This document shows positions 8,257-17,934 of a stretch of 64,000 nucleotides of DNA, piece after piece. This stretch comes from Rhodospirillales bacterium (GTDB lineage: Bacteria; Pseudomonadota; Alphaproteobacteria; Rhodospirillales; Defluviicoccaceae). The number at the start of each line of letters is the position of its first letter. Within the stretch, counting starts at the first letter, position 1. The translations under genes and the position numbers were made by a program. The notes below the pieces were generated by a model. It was not told the DNA's origin. It saw only the letters and a program-made list of their open reading frames with translations, and searched no databases. The stretch spans positions 62,001-126,000 of the forward strand of contig JADJQT010000001.1 of NCBI GenBank assembly GCA_016712595.1. The letters are read 5' to 3'.

Positions 8257-8892
8257 TTAACGACCCTCGCGCACCTGCTCGACGTGATCGAGCGCGGTGG
8301 AACTGGCCGGACGATTTTCACCGACCGCACTTTCCGCGCCCATATGAGTGAGGCCAGCGCGCAGATAATCATAGCCAGTCACCAGCGTCAGCGCCGCTGC
8401 CGCCCACAAGCCGTAGATCCCGACGTCTTGAGGGGTTACTGGACCAAATCGAGGGCCGGCGTCACCAACGACAAGAAAGCCGATCGCGACCATCTGTATG
8501 GACGTTTTCCATTTGGCGAGGCGGGAGACCGGTACGCGCACTTGCACCTGGGCGAGAAACTCCCGCAAACCGGAGACCAGAATTTCCCGGCAAAGGATCA
8601 CGCCAGCGGGAAGGATCGAGGCGCCGATAAGGCGGTCGGCTCCCACCAAAACCAATAATACGGACGCGACCAGCAGCTTGTCGGCGATCGGATCGAGCAT
8701 TCGCCCAAAGTTCGACTGCTGCTGCCAAGTTCGCGCCAGATATCCATCGAGAAAATCGGTCAGGCAAGCGTAGGCCCACACGGCGAGCGCCAGCCAACTT
8801 CCCAGCGTCGTGCCAACGAACAGCAGCAGACACACCACCGGCGTCGCAAGAATACGCGAGATGGTCAGGGCGTTCGGGAGGTTGGCTTCCAT
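8257..8892 (-). CDS. pgsA: CDP-diacylglycerol-glycerol-3-phosphate 3-phosphatidyltransferase
   Basis: A membrane enzyme of phosphatidylglycerol synthesis, about 211 residues from the ATG at 8892 (a GTG at 8916 would add eight). It has four to six hydrophobic segments and the complete CDP-alcohol phosphotransferase signature: D-G-x2-A-R, then G, then D-x3-D (LDGYLAR, FGRMLDPIADK). It lies between uvrC and moaD, the usual alphaproteobacterial order. The polar C-terminal tail of about 30 residues is not part of the catalytic core. Confidence 0.93.
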   Translation of the reverse strand: MEANLPNALTISRILATPVVCLLLFVGTTLGSWLALAVWAYACLTDFLDGYLARTWQQQSNFGRMLDPIADKLLVASVLLVLVGADRLIGASILPAGVILCREILVSGLREFLAQVQVRVPVSRLAKWKTSIQMVAIGFLVVGDAGPRFGPVTPQDVGIYGLWAAAALTLVTGYDYLRAGLTHMGAESAVGENRPASSTALDHVEQVREGR

Positions 8893-8927
8893 CGGCCGTT
8901 CGATTCTGCAGTGCACAAGATCGCATT

Positions 8928-10823
8928 CTAGCGCTCAGGATGAAACCAATCATAGATCTTCTTGGCAATCGCGTGGCTGATTCCCGGAGCCGCCTCGAGA
9001 TCGGCCAGCCCAGCCTGCTCGACCGCGCGCGCAGATCCGAAGTGATGAAGCAAGCCTTTTTTGCGAGACGGACCGATTCCAGGGATTTCATCCAGAGCCG
9101 AGACAGCGATCTTTGCCGACCGCCTAGCTCGATGGCTGCCGATGGCGAACCGGTGCGCCTCGTCACGAAGTCGCTGTAGGTAGTGCAGCACGGGGTCGCG
9201 CGCGTCCGGCTGCAACGGCGGCCGATCGGCAAGAAAGATCCGCTCCCGCCCGGCGTTCCGATCCGGCCCCTTGGCGATCCCGGCAACAGTGATCTCATGC
9301 GCGCCGAGATCGCTGAGGATTTGACGGGCGACGCCGAGTTGGCCGGCGCCCCCGTCGACAAGCACGAGGTCCGGCCACTGGCCTTGGCTCCGCTCCGCAT
9401 CTTCGTTCTGTGCCCGGGCGAATCTCCGTGTAAGGACCTCGCGCATCATCGCGTAATCATCTCCCTTAGCCGCGCCAGCGAGATTGCGGATGCGAAACTT
9501 GCGATACGCGCCCTTGATCAGCCCGTCGGGACCGGCGACGATCATCGCGCCCATCGCCTCGCTGCCACCGACATGGCTGTTATCGTAGACCTCAATGCGC
9601 TCCGGGACCGTCTCGAGATCGAGCAGACGCGCGAGCCCCTCCAAGTGCCGGCGCTGCGACGCGCTCTCCCCAATGCGCCGCGCGAGGGCTTCCTGCGCGT
9701 TATCGAGCGCGTGGCGTACGAGGTTGTGCTTGCTCCCCCGCTGCGGGACGGCCATCGCGACCCGGCGCTCGGCGCGCAAGCTCAGCGCCTCCTGCACCAG
9801 GTCCTGGTTGGGAAGGACATGACTGAGCAACACCAGCGGCGGTGGCGTCCTTTGATCATAGAATTGGCCGACGAACGCCTCGAGCACAACCTCCGGCAAT
9901 TCACCCGCAGCATGATCCGGGTAATAGGCGCGATTACCGTAGTTGCAGCCGCCACGGAAGAAAAACACCTGCACGCAGAACGATGCGCCCGACTGAGCGA
10001 CGACAATGACATCCGCGTCGCCCACGCCTTCCAGGTTGATGTCCTGATGCGACTGTACGGCGGTCAGCGCGCGAATGCGATCCCGGTACTTCGCTGCCTC
10101 CTCAAAGTCGAGGCTCTCACTCGCCTTTTCCATCCGCCGCGCCAAATCCTCTTGGACACGTTGACTGTTCCCTTTGAGAAAGGCGCGCGCCTCATCAACC
10201 ATGCCAGCGTATGCTTCGGCACTGACGCGTCCGACGCAGGGCGCGGAACAGCGTTTGATCTGGTAGAGCAGGCACGGCCGCGTCCGCGCGGCAAACACGG
10301 CATCACTGCACGTGCGCAACAGAAACGCGCGCTGCAGCGCCGTCAAAGTCCTGTTGACCGCCCACGTCGAGGCAAACGGGCCAAAATATTCGCCCTTTCG
10401 CGATTGCGCGCCGCGATGTTTGAGTACGCGCGCAAACGTCTGATCGCCGGTCACGAGAATGCTGGAGAACGACTTGTCATCGCGCAGAAGAATGTTGTAG
10501 CGCGGCTGCAGCCGCTTGATCAGGTTGGATTCAAGCAGCAGCGCTTCGGCCTCGGTATGCGTGGTAACGAATTCCATCGAAGCCGTCTCGGCGATCATCC
10601 GCTGAAGGCGAGGACCCAGCCGGCCGGGTGAGGCATAAGTCGCGACGCGCTTTTTCAACGAGCGCGCCTTGCCGACGTAGAGCACGCCTCCATCGTCGGC
10701 CATCATGCGATACACTCCGGGAGATGATGGCAGACGCTGCAGACAGGCGTCGATGACCGCCGCGCCACGCAACGTCGGCACATCCGGATTGTTCAGACTG
10801 CCATCGGTCGTCGAGAATCCCAT
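8928..10823 (-). CDS. uvrC: Excinuclease ABC subunit C
   Basis: A 631-residue nucleotide-excision-repair nuclease that makes both incisions after UvrAB damage recognition. From N to C: GIY-YIG domain (PGVYRMM, LYVGKARSLKKRV), a cysteine-rich region (CSDAV, CLLYQIKRCSAPC), a UVR motif (SLDFEEAAKYRDRI) that contacts UvrB, an RNase H-like domain with DLVLVDGGAGQL, and two helix-hairpin-helix repeats (IPGIGPSRKKGLL, APGISHAIAKKIYDWF). Length is normal and all domains look intact. It starts the uvrC-pgsA-moaD-moaE series. Confidence 0.97.
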   Translation of the reverse strand: MGFSTTDGSLNNPDVPTLRGAAVIDACLQRLPSSPGVYRMMADDGGVLYVGKARSLKKRVATYASPGRLGPRLQRMIAETASMEFVTTHTEAEALLLESNLIKRLQPRYNILLRDDKSFSSILVTGDQTFARVLKHRGAQSRKGEYFGPFASTWAVNRTLTALQRAFLLRTCSDAVFAARTRPCLLYQIKRCSAPCVGRVSAEAYAGMVDEARAFLKGNSQRVQEDLARRMEKASESLDFEEAAKYRDRIRALTAVQSHQDINLEGVGDADVIVVAQSGASFCVQVFFFRGGCNYGNRAYYPDHAAGELPEVVLEAFVGQFYDQRTPPPLVLLSHVLPNQDLVQEALSLRAERRVAMAVPQRGSKHNLVRHALDNAQEALARRIGESASQRRHLEGLARLLDLETVPERIEVYDNSHVGGSEAMGAMIVAGPDGLIKGAYRKFRIRNLAGAAKGDDYAMMREVLTRRFARAQNEDAERSQGQWPDLVLVDGGAGQLGVARQILSDLGAHEITVAGIAKGPDRNAGRERIFLADRPPLQPDARDPVLHYLQRLRDEAHRFAIGSHRARRSAKIAVSALDEIPGIGPSRKKGLLHHFGSARAVEQAGLADLEAAPGISHAIAKKIYDWFHPER

Positions 10824-11183
10824 CTCGGTTAATTTGTCCAGGCAGAACCCGCCGTCAACGCTCCTCTAAGATCGATCACCACCATTGACATGCCCCAATC
10901 AGCGTTATCCTGTGGATAACGTTGTTGATAGTCATCGACGGAAGACGCGTTTAGCGGGGGAAAATCTGCCTTGTCGGTTGCCATGCAACATTAGGAATAT
11001 GTTCAATACATTGATATAATTATGTTTTGTTGAAATTCGCACTGCAATTTCGACTGGCGCGAACCGTTTCGCCCCAGTTGGGGCACAACCAAGCGCGGTC
11101 AAACCCAAGATGTGCACAACTTCAAGAGCGTTTTCGACGCGAGCCGGAGAACATCGGCCGCGCACAGGGTGTTCCGGCCAGAG
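10824..11183. other. 360-base gap between folB and uvrC
   Basis: No frame here looks coding. The middle (about 10985-11035) is clearly AT-rich and contains TATAAT at 11015-11020, but no matching -35 could be placed on either strand. It presumably holds the uvrC promoter. Confidence 0.4.
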
Positions 11184-11594
11184 TCAGCCGGCGAAACGCT
11201 CGATTTCGACGCCGACGCTGGCGGCATCCGGTAGAATGTCGAGCTTTTCGACCCGGACCCGAACCGAGCGAACACGCTCGTCGGTAAGGCAAAGGGCCGC
11301 AATCTCCTCTGCCAGGGTCTCCAGCAACTTGATGTGGCGCGCGCTTGTTGCTTCACGCACAGCGATGGCGATCTGCTCATAGCAAACGACGTTGGCGAGG
11401 TCATCTTGCAGGTCGCGACCTTCGCGCACGGCAAGGTCGAGATTGATACGCACGCGCTGCAATTGCACTTCTTCATGGCGATGCACGCCGATCCTGCACA
11501 TGAGGACAAGATCGCGAATGAAGACGTGCCGAATGGCGTTGCGTGCATCGGCGATGCGCAATGGCTCAACCGCCTGCATCCGATCGACGGTCAT
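11184..11594 (-). CDS. folB: Dihydroneopterin aldolase
   Basis: A 136-residue enzyme of folate synthesis that cleaves 7,8-dihydroneopterin to 6-hydroxymethyldihydropterin and glycolaldehyde. Characteristic parts are HVFIRDLVLMCRIGVHRHE, the nearby VVCYEQIA, and HIKLLETLAEEIA, followed by VRVRVEKLD near the end. The protein has about 20 extra N-terminal residues compared with short homologues. It is downstream of a pteridine-reductase-like SDR gene, supporting a pterin role for both. Confidence 0.9.
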   Translation of the reverse strand: MTVDRMQAVEPLRIADARNAIRHVFIRDLVLMCRIGVHRHEEVQLQRVRINLDLAVREGRDLQDDLANVVCYEQIAIAVREATSARHIKLLETLAEEIAALCLTDERVRSVRVRVEKLDILPDAASVGVEIERFAG

Positions 11595-11646
11595 TGAGAC
11601 TCTCTCCTCGAGGGGCGAAGGGGTGACGCGTCGCTCACCCGTCGCT

Positions 11647-12414
11647 TCATTCGTCGCCGATCCGTTCGCTTGAACGGCTCCAGGCGAGATGCTGGCCAGC
11701 GTCGACCGCGATCATCTGGCCCGTTATCGCCGGAGCGTCAAGCAGGAAGCGCACCGCAGCGAAGATTTCCTCGGGGCTAACCGGACGCATCAGCGGCGTC
11801 GTCGACCATTGGCGGGCAAATTGCTCGTCGTTCTGCCGGGAACTCGGCAACGTCGGCCCCGGTCCGACCGCATTGACGCGGACCCGTGGTGCCAGCGCCA
11901 GCGCAAGCGACTGAGTAAGCGTCCACAGACCCGCCTTGCTGAGCGTATAGGAGACGAAATGTGGGGTGAGATTCCAGACTCTCTGATCGAGAATATTAAC
12001 GACGAACCCGCTTTTTGTCGCCGGGAGCTGACGCGCAAGCTCCTGAATTAACACAAATGGCGCGCGAAGGTTGATTTGCATGTGCCGCTGCCAGCTCTCA
12101 TGCGTTGCGGTCAATGCCTCGTCGCGCTCGAAGATCGATGCGTTGTTGATCAGGCAGGTCACTGGACCAAGGGCGCGCGCGGCCTGTTCGATCAGCGCCG
12201 TCGTCTGGTCTTCGCTTTCGAGGTCGGCCGCAATGGCCACGGCCTTCCCGCCCGCGGCGATGATCTCACCGACCAGGGCGTTCGCCTGCTGCGTCGAGCG
12301 CGCGTGATGGACCGCCACCGCCCACCCCGCACCGGCGAGGCCGCGGGCGATCGCCGCACCGATGCGTCGCGCCGCACCGGTGACGAGAGCGACCGGACGC
12401 ATTTCCGCCGTCAT
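11647..12414 (-). CDS. SDR-family oxidoreductase, FolM/pteridine-reductase-like
   Basis: A 255-residue NAD(P)H-dependent reductase. The cofactor motif is TGAARRIG, the Arg-Arg variant typical of pteridine reductases and FolM rather than the usual GxxxGIG. NNAS and the catalytic Y-x3-K (YTLSKAG) are intact, and the C-terminal region LLDAPAITGQMIAVDAGQHL is typical of SDRs. The gene overlaps rppH by four bases (ATGA) and precedes folB, so a dihydropterin or dihydrofolate reductase role is likely but inferred. Confidence 0.82.
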   Translation of the reverse strand: MTAEMRPVALVTGAARRIGAAIARGLAGAGWAVAVHHARSTQQANALVGEIIAAGGKAVAIAADLESEDQTTALIEQAARALGPVTCLINNASIFERDEALTATHESWQRHMQINLRAPFVLIQELARQLPATKSGFVVNILDQRVWNLTPHFVSYTLSKAGLWTLTQSLALALAPRVRVNAVGPGPTLPSSRQNDEQFARQWSTTPLMRPVSPEEIFAAVRFLLDAPAITGQMIAVDAGQHLAWSRSSERIGDE

Positions 12415-12938
12415 TTGATCGAGGTCACGGACTCGCCCGGATGCCTCGATGGCACAGGCACCGCAAGGTGCGCGAACTCGACGAGCAGGCTGGAATAGAG
12501 CGAGCGCTTAAATGGCACGGCAAGACCAGGAAGGGTCTCGATCGAGGTCCACCGCCAAGCATCGAATTCGGGATGATCATCGGCGGCAAGATCGATGTCG
12601 GCATCAACACCGTTGAAGCGCAGCGCGAACCATCGCTGCTTTTGTCCACGGAACTTGCCGCCCCACACCTTGCCGATGAGGTCATCGGGAAGATCATAAC
12701 AATACCAGTGTCGCGATTTGGCGATCACCTGTGCCTTGTCCGTGCCAATTTCTTCCTTGAGTTCACGCAGGACGGCCTCGCGCGGCTTCTCGCGCGGATC
12801 GACGCCACCTTGCGGCAACTGCCAATTAGCGCCCGGTGTATCGATTCGCCGGGCAACGAAGACAAGACCGGCGGCATTGAACAGCACGGCGCCGACGCCC
12901 CGGCGGTAGGGGAGAGGTTTTGGCTTCGTCAGGTTCAT
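12411..12938 (-). CDS. rppH: RNA pyrophosphohydrolase (Nudix)
   Basis: A 175-residue Nudix hydrolase that removes pyrophosphate from 5'-triphosphorylated RNA and so starts mRNA decay. The start YRRGVGAVLFNAAGLVFVARR and the Nudix box (GGVDPREKPREAVLRELKEEIG) are those of RppH. WQLPQGGVD and WYCYDLPDDLIG are further family marks. The open frame extends to 13025, but the ATG at 12938 (MNLTKPK) starts at the expected point, 9 bases after the upstream stop. Its product end overlaps the next gene. Confidence 0.9.
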   Translation of the reverse strand: MNLTKPKPLPYRRGVGAVLFNAAGLVFVARRIDTPGANWQLPQGGVDPREKPREAVLRELKEEIGTDKAQVIAKSRHWYCYDLPDDLIGKVWGGKFRGQKQRWFALRFNGVDADIDLAADDHPEFDAWRWTSIETLPGLAVPFKRSLYSSLLVEFAHLAVPVPSRHPGESVTSIK

Positions 12939-12946
12939 CGTCAGCG

Positions 12947-14185
12947 TCAATGTCCACTCGTCTTTTCGGCAATCGCAGAGACCGGCGCCAGGACATACCG
13001 GTTTGCATCGAGACCGGCAATCCAAGCGTTCAGCCGCTCGATCACCTTTGGCTCGGGCGGCGCGATGGCGACGCCGACGAAATGTTGTTGGGCAAACCCC
13101 GCAAGCGCCGCGAATTGCCGGTCGATCGCCGGTGCATCGGACGCCCCGTCGATGACGACGTTGACTGGAATGACCGTAACGTTGCCGGCATGGGGGGCGC
13201 GGAACAGCGGCGCGGCGGAACCGTTCGTCGCATCCACCAGCAGCAGGCCACGCCGACGCAACGATGCAGCCGCAAGCGTCAATGAGTCAATATCCTCGCC
13301 AAAGGCGGAACCGCCGGTAGCGAGGACGCCAACATAGCCCACCAGCCGCCCGAGGATGCCCTCCATCTGCTGCAAATTGGCCTCGCCGGTTGCCGCGACG
13401 AGAAGGGCTCGTGGCCCCTGGTCCTCGAATGGAAACTGTGCCAGTTCCAGAGGGACCGTCGCCAGGACCTCGTGTCCGGCCTCGCGAGCGCGGCGGGCCC
13501 AGTCTTGCGGACTTTGCGCATAGGCGTCGACGGCAATGACAACAACCCCCGGCAACCGTTCAAGGATGGCTCGGCTCGAAGCCTCATTGAGTCCAAATCC
13601 CGTAACGATCACGACCAGACGCAGGCGATCATCGCGCGTATTGAATGGCCGGGCGTAAACCTGCCTCGCTGTCCGACCGTCGGCCGCGATCTTTGGCAAC
13701 AGGCCCGCTCGGGTGGTCTGCACGAGGGCCGGATCGGGAGCTGCCGGCAGCGGTGGGTCGAGTGCCGCGGCGGGGATGTGTGCGAACGCCGAAGGGCTGT
13801 AGGGCGTAACCACGATGCCGCCGTCGGCCTCGACAACAGGCAGCGGCGCCTCGGGAACGACAGTCTGCTTCTCCGAGGACGGCTCACGCGGTATGTCTGT
13901 GAGCGGCACCTCCGGTGATCGCGCAATCTCGATTTCGACTGTTGCCGCGTGCTCCGAGCGACCGGGCTCGTTCAGCAGCAGGACGGCACCCCCAACCAAA
14001 ACGAGGAAGCCGACCACACCGGCGGCAACGCCCCAGATCAAGTGTCGGTGCGAGGCGACCGACGACGCGAGGGATCTTTGGTGCTTATCCTTCGCCTCCT
14101 CCCCCCGGGGATCGCCGAGTCCATTTTCCGCAGGCCCAGGGCCGGGCTCCTCTACGGGCGTGGACTCGGCGCCATCATCGGCCAT
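12947..14185 (-). CDS. Divergent polysaccharide deacetylase family protein (YibQ-type)
   Basis: A 412-residue protein with an acidic cytoplasmic N-terminus, one membrane anchor (about residues 49-71), a low-complexity periplasmic linker, and a NodB-like barrel from about residue 180. Segments LRLVVIVTGFGLNEASSRAIL, AVDAYAQSPQDWARRAREAGHEVL and LVDATNGSAAPLFRAP match the family often encoded between ctpA and rppH. Usual metal-binding NodB motifs are not evident, as is normal for this divergent group. It probably acts in the cell envelope together with CtpA and an EnvC-like protein; no envC is present here. Confidence 0.82.
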   Translation of the reverse strand: MADDGAESTPVEEPGPGPAENGLGDPRGEEAKDKHQRSLASSVASHRHLIWGVAAGVVGFLVLVGGAVLLLNEPGRSEHAATVEIEIARSPEVPLTDIPREPSSEKQTVVPEAPLPVVEADGGIVVTPYSPSAFAHIPAAALDPPLPAAPDPALVQTTRAGLLPKIAADGRTARQVYARPFNTRDDRLRLVVIVTGFGLNEASSRAILERLPGVVVIAVDAYAQSPQDWARRAREAGHEVLATVPLELAQFPFEDQGPRALLVAATGEANLQQMEGILGRLVGYVGVLATGGSAFGEDIDSLTLAAASLRRRGLLLVDATNGSAAPLFRAPHAGNVTVIPVNVVIDGASDAPAIDRQFAALAGFAQQHFVGVAIAPPEPKVIERLNAWIAGLDANRYVLAPVSAIAEKTSGH

Positions 14186-14204
14186 CGGCGTTCACCCATG
14201 CGGA

Positions 14205-15503
14205 TCAGTGAGCATTCTCATCCGTCCGCTTGGAGAACAACGCCAGACCGCGCACGAGATCGATCGCGCGCAGGAGCTGGTAGTCGCTCGCGCTCGTATC
14301 GGCACCCGGATTGGCGGACTCACCGCCGGCGCCGTCAGGCGCGCTATCGGGTTTCGTATCGAGCGCGCCGCGCAGGTCGGCTTCACGGCGCGGAGATGGG
14401 TCCTTGACGGTTTCGATCTTTGCTCGCGCGACGACAATATCGGGCTCGATGCCGACCGCCTGGATCGAGCGTCCGGACGGGGTGTAATAGCGCGCGGTGG
14501 TCAGACGCATCGCCCCATGACCAGAGAGCGGAATGATCGTCTGAACCGAGCCTTTGCCGAACGACCGGGTCCCGAGAAGAATGGCCCGCCGATGGTCCTG
14601 CAGCGCGCCGGCGACAATCTCCGACGCCGACGCCGAGCCGCCGTTGATCAGCACGACCAAGGGCAATCCCTCGGCCAAATCGCCAGGTTTGGCGTTAAAT
14701 CGCTGCCCGTCCTCGGGTTTGCGCGAACGGGTCGAGACGATCTCGCCTTGATCGAGAAAATCGTCCGCGACCGCAACCGCCTGGGTCAGCAAGCCGCCCG
14801 GATTGTTGCGAAGGTCAAGGACGATGCCCTGCAGTTCCCCGCCCGCCTGCTTTTTCAGATTGTCGATCTCTTCTTGCAGCCCGACGTCAGTCTGCTCGCT
14901 GAAGGAACTGATGCGGATGTAGCCAACCTTGCCGTCCAGTCGCGAGCGCACCGACTTGATCTTGATCACCGCCCGGGTCAGGGTAACGTCGAAGGGCTCG
15001 CGCTCGGCTCGACGGATCGTAAGCTTGATGGTGCTGCCGGCCGGCCCCCGCATTTTGTCCACGGCCTCCGGCAGGGTCATGCCCAAAACCTGCTCGCCGT
15101 CGATATGCGTAATCAGATCGCCGGGTTCGAGCCCCGCCTGGAACGCCGGCGTATCGTCGATCGGCGAGACAACCTTGATCAGGCCGCCCTCCATCGTCAC
15201 CTCGATGCCAAGGCCACCGAAAGCGCCCTGCGTCTGCACCTTCATTTCGTCGAATCGCTTGGCGTTGAGATAGCCAGAATGGGGATCGAGTGACGACAGC
15301 ATGCCGTTGATCGCTGCTTCAATCAGCTCTTCGTCCGTCGTCGGCTCGACGTAATCAGAGCGAACCCGTTCGAAGACATCCCCAAACAGATTGAGCAATT
15401 CGTACGTTTCGGTCTTCGACGTCGGTGCATCGTCGGCTGCGGCCCACGACCACGCAATGACGCCGGCCACCGTTGCAGCCACGAGAACCCTTCTGGATGT
15501 CAT
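14205..15503 (-). CDS. ctpA: C-terminal processing peptidase (S41)
   Basis: A 432-residue periplasmic serine protease. It has an N-terminal signal peptide (residues 1-23, cleavable after an Ala-rich end), a PDZ domain (about 80-170, GGLGIEVTMEGGLIKVVSPI and PGDLITHIDGE), and the S41 core. The core has DLRNNPGGLL, the catalytic serine in NGGSASASEIVAGAL, and the lysine in GTRSFGKGSVQT. A low-complexity C-terminal tail of about 70 residues follows. CtpA proteases degrade or mature envelope proteins, including peptidoglycan hydrolases. GAAGGA precedes the ATG. Confidence 0.94.
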   Translation of the reverse strand: MTSRRVLVAATVAGVIAWSWAAADDAPTSKTETYELLNLFGDVFERVRSDYVEPTTDEELIEAAINGMLSSLDPHSGYLNAKRFDEMKVQTQGAFGGLGIEVTMEGGLIKVVSPIDDTPAFQAGLEPGDLITHIDGEQVLGMTLPEAVDKMRGPAGSTIKLTIRRAEREPFDVTLTRAVIKIKSVRSRLDGKVGYIRISSFSEQTDVGLQEEIDNLKKQAGGELQGIVLDLRNNPGGLLTQAVAVADDFLDQGEIVSTRSRKPEDGQRFNAKPGDLAEGLPLVVLINGGSASASEIVAGALQDHRRAILLGTRSFGKGSVQTIIPLSGHGAMRLTTARYYTPSGRSIQAVGIEPDIVVARAKIETVKDPSPRREADLRGALDTKPDSAPDGAGGESANPGADTSASDYQLLRAIDLVRGLALFSKRTDENAH

Positions 15504-15785
15504 CTGTTTTCCTTCGCCTCGGCGATCCGTTCAGCGGCGATGCGACGATGTTCCGGGCGATCCGTACTGCGTCGGGAAAGAAGATGTCGGCACGATCAAG
15601 CGGATCGGCGGCACGACCGAAAGACTCCTCGTCTCTTTCCGATCGATCGACGGATCGCCGCGCTACGCTTCGGGCGCTGCGTGCGGATGATAGCCTTCGG
15701 CGCGCAGAATGATCAAGGCCGGCACGCGCCACCTCTGCGCGTGACCAACCCGCGGCGCGTGCCCCACCGTCTGCAAGAAGAGCAA

Positions 15786-15811
15786 TAAAGGGGCGCAGCA
15801 GCGCGCCCCTT
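15786..15811 (-). terminator. Terminator after gpmA
   Basis: AAGGGGCGC and GCGCCCCTT form a perfect 9-bp stem with a 6-base loop. On the minus strand it is followed by TATT, starting 9 bases past the gpmA stop. Confidence 0.65.
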
Positions 15812-15819
15812 CGAGGGCG

Positions 15820-16572
15820 TCAGACTTTCGCCGAAGCCTGGGCCGCGACCGCCGCCGCCGCCGCCTTGATCGCTTCCTCGTCACCAAGATAACGATCGCT
15901 CAGCACATTGAGATCGTTATCGAGCTCATAGACCCGCGGAATACCCGTCGGAATGTTCAGCTCAAGAATGTCTTCGTTCGAGATCTTGTTCAGATGCTTG
16001 ACCAGCGCGCGAAGGCTGTTGCCGTGCGCGGCAATGAGAACCGTCTGACCGGCCTTCACGTGCGGTACGATGGTGTTCGCCCAGAACGGCATCACGCGAT
16101 CAAGCGTAATCGCCAGAGATTCAGTGGCCGGCAGCACGACAGGATCGAGGTGCGCATAACGGCGCTCAAAGCGAGGGTGCATCGCGTCGTCGTTGTCGAG
16201 CGGCGGCGGAGGAACGTCGTAGCTGCGGCGCCAGATCTTTACTTGCGCCTCGCCGTACTTCTTTGCCGTCTCCGCCTTGTTCAGTCCTTGAAGCGAACCG
16301 TAGTGGCGTTCGTTAAGCTGCCAGGCCCGGACCACCGGCACCCACATCTGGTCCATCGCATCAAGGGCGATCGCCTGCGTGCGGATCGCCCGCTTCAGCA
16401 CGGAGGTAAAGCAGATATCGACCTCGAAACCCTCGGCCTTCATCTGTTCGCCGCCGCGGCGCGCCTCTTCGCGGCCCTTTTCACTCAGGTCGACGTCGAC
16501 CCAGCCGGTGAAGCGGTTCGCCAGGTTCCACTCACTCTCTCCGTGGCGAAGCAATATTAAGGTCGCCGTCAT
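15820..16572 (-). CDS. gpmA: 2,3-bisphosphoglycerate-dependent phosphoglycerate mutase
   Basis: A 250-residue glycolytic enzyme interconverting 3- and 2-phosphoglycerate. The phosphohistidine motif is LLRHGESEWN (His at 10), followed by RFTGWVDVDLSEKG, the TSVLKRAIRT and LNERHYGSLQGLNK segments, and the second catalytic His in IAAHGNSLRALV. Length matches the dPGM family. The alanine-rich last 18 residues are an extension. It is a single gene with its own terminator. Confidence 0.96.
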   Translation of the reverse strand: MTATLILLRHGESEWNLANRFTGWVDVDLSEKGREEARRGGEQMKAEGFEVDICFTSVLKRAIRTQAIALDAMDQMWVPVVRAWQLNERHYGSLQGLNKAETAKKYGEAQVKIWRRSYDVPPPPLDNDDAMHPRFERRYAHLDPVVLPATESLAITLDRVMPFWANTIVPHVKAGQTVLIAAHGNSLRALVKHLNKISNEDILELNIPTGIPRVYELDNDLNVLSDRYLGDEEAIKAAAAAVAAQASAKV

Positions 16573-16919
16573 GCCCGTGTTCCCCTCCTTGCCGTTGTCC
16601 CGGGGCGGATGCGCACCCGAGCCTGGGAATTCCTCGCGAGTTCTCCGTGCACGCGGAACTGCCCGCCTACACCGCTCGCGCGCGGCAGTCTATCGGGTTC
16701 GATCACCTGCTTCAAACGCCAAGGCGCCGGCCCGAGCGATCGGGCTGACGTGAGCGGCCGCCGACCGACCCAAGGCCCTGAGCCTTGGGTCGTGGCGGAT
16801 CTTTGGGCATCGTAGATCCGTGCGGCCAACCCAGCGCGCGCGCATCGATGACGGTATCGCCGCGTGTTCGCCTTTCTTTAAGCGCGACGATTAGCAGGCC
16901 TTCTCATTCCGCCCAACCA
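16573..16919. other. 347-base gap upstream of gpmA with a stem-loop
   Basis: No coding frame is convincing. ACCCAAGGC (16768-16776) and GCCTTGGGT (16782-16790) make a perfect 9-bp stem with a 5-base loop. It is not followed by a T tract on either strand, so it is at best a factor-dependent terminator for the gene that ends at 16920. Confidence 0.4.
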
Positions 16920-17744
16920 TTAGCTGATTGCCGCAACCAGCCGCGCGACCTTGTCGTCGACCGTCGCGCCCACGGCCCTCAGGCAGGCGACCAACGTTGG
17001 ATGGACCGTCGCCGAGTCGAGTGCGGCCCGGCGAAGCCACCGGCGTTGAGCTTCGATGAAGCGCAAACATTCTTGTTCTTCGAAGTTGCGCCCGGTGGCG
17101 AGCACGAAGGCTTCCAGATCAAGCTCCGATTGCCACGCCAACGTATCGTCGATCGCCATGAGAATCTTGAGATAATCGATGGACGCGCAGCGCCGCGACT
17201 CCTCGCCATTGGCGGCAGCGAGGACCTCCACGATCCCGACCCGGCGCGCCACGATCGCGTCGTCGCAGCTCAGGCGATGAAGACGCGGGGCGGCAGGAAG
17301 TTCGATGACGACGTCGGATGAATGCGTGCTCCCCTGCCCCCCGGGCGCCATGATCAGGGCGCTGTGCACGCCCGTCAGAGCGAACCCCAGTGGGTGCGAA
17401 TCCATTATGGCGCGCCGGATCGGCGCGTTGGGACCGACCGCCGTCCACGGGATGGCGAATTCGCGGCAGATGGCCTTTCGGGCGCCCTCAACCCGATGAA
17501 GAGGCTCCGTGTGTCCAGGCTCATCGCCCCCGCCAATGTGGCCAAGGAGCTCGTCGGCGATCGACGCAAGGACACGTTCGATCACGCTAATGAGACTGAG
17601 CAACCCCGCGATCCGGACATGGCCGAGGGCCTGCCGATGATTGGCGTTAAGGAACTCGAGTTCGCCAACCCCAACCGGCGAGTCCGAGGGGAACCGTTCA
17701 GCGACGCCGGAATGGCGATCAGCGGCGAGTAGGGGATGTTCCAT
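16920..17744 (-). CDS. Conserved-looking hypothetical protein downstream of the kai operon
   Basis: A 274-residue protein that I do not recognise. It is predicted mostly helical and soluble, with a leucine-rich helix near residues 48-68, His residues scattered through the first half, and an Ala/Arg-rich last third. No signal peptide or membrane segment is seen. AAAGGAG at the right distance fixes the start at 17744 rather than 17768. It lies 190 bases downstream of kaiC on the same strand, so it might be read through from the kai operon, but nothing shows a functional link. Confidence 0.6.
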   Translation of the reverse strand: MEHPLLAADRHSGVAERFPSDSPVGVGELEFLNANHRQALGHVRIAGLLSLISVIERVLASIADELLGHIGGGDEPGHTEPLHRVEGARKAICREFAIPWTAVGPNAPIRRAIMDSHPLGFALTGVHSALIMAPGGQGSTHSSDVVIELPAAPRLHRLSCDDAIVARRVGIVEVLAAANGEESRRCASIDYLKILMAIDDTLAWQSELDLEAFVLATGRNFEEQECLRFIEAQRRWLRRAALDSATVHPTLVACLRAVGATVDDKVARLVAAIS

Positions 17745-17934
17745 CGCGTCTCTCCTTTCGCCGCGCAAGAGTGCAGCGATGACCGTGCCGTCGGCCTCGC
17801 CAGAGGGCGATACAACGGCTGTAATAAGAAGATCGCACGATGTGACAGAACCGTTTCAGAGCGATGTCCTGCGCTCTGTCGATGTGTTTCTTCTATTTCA
17901 CGAGTCTTCCGGCAAGCCAGACGGCAGGGCCATA

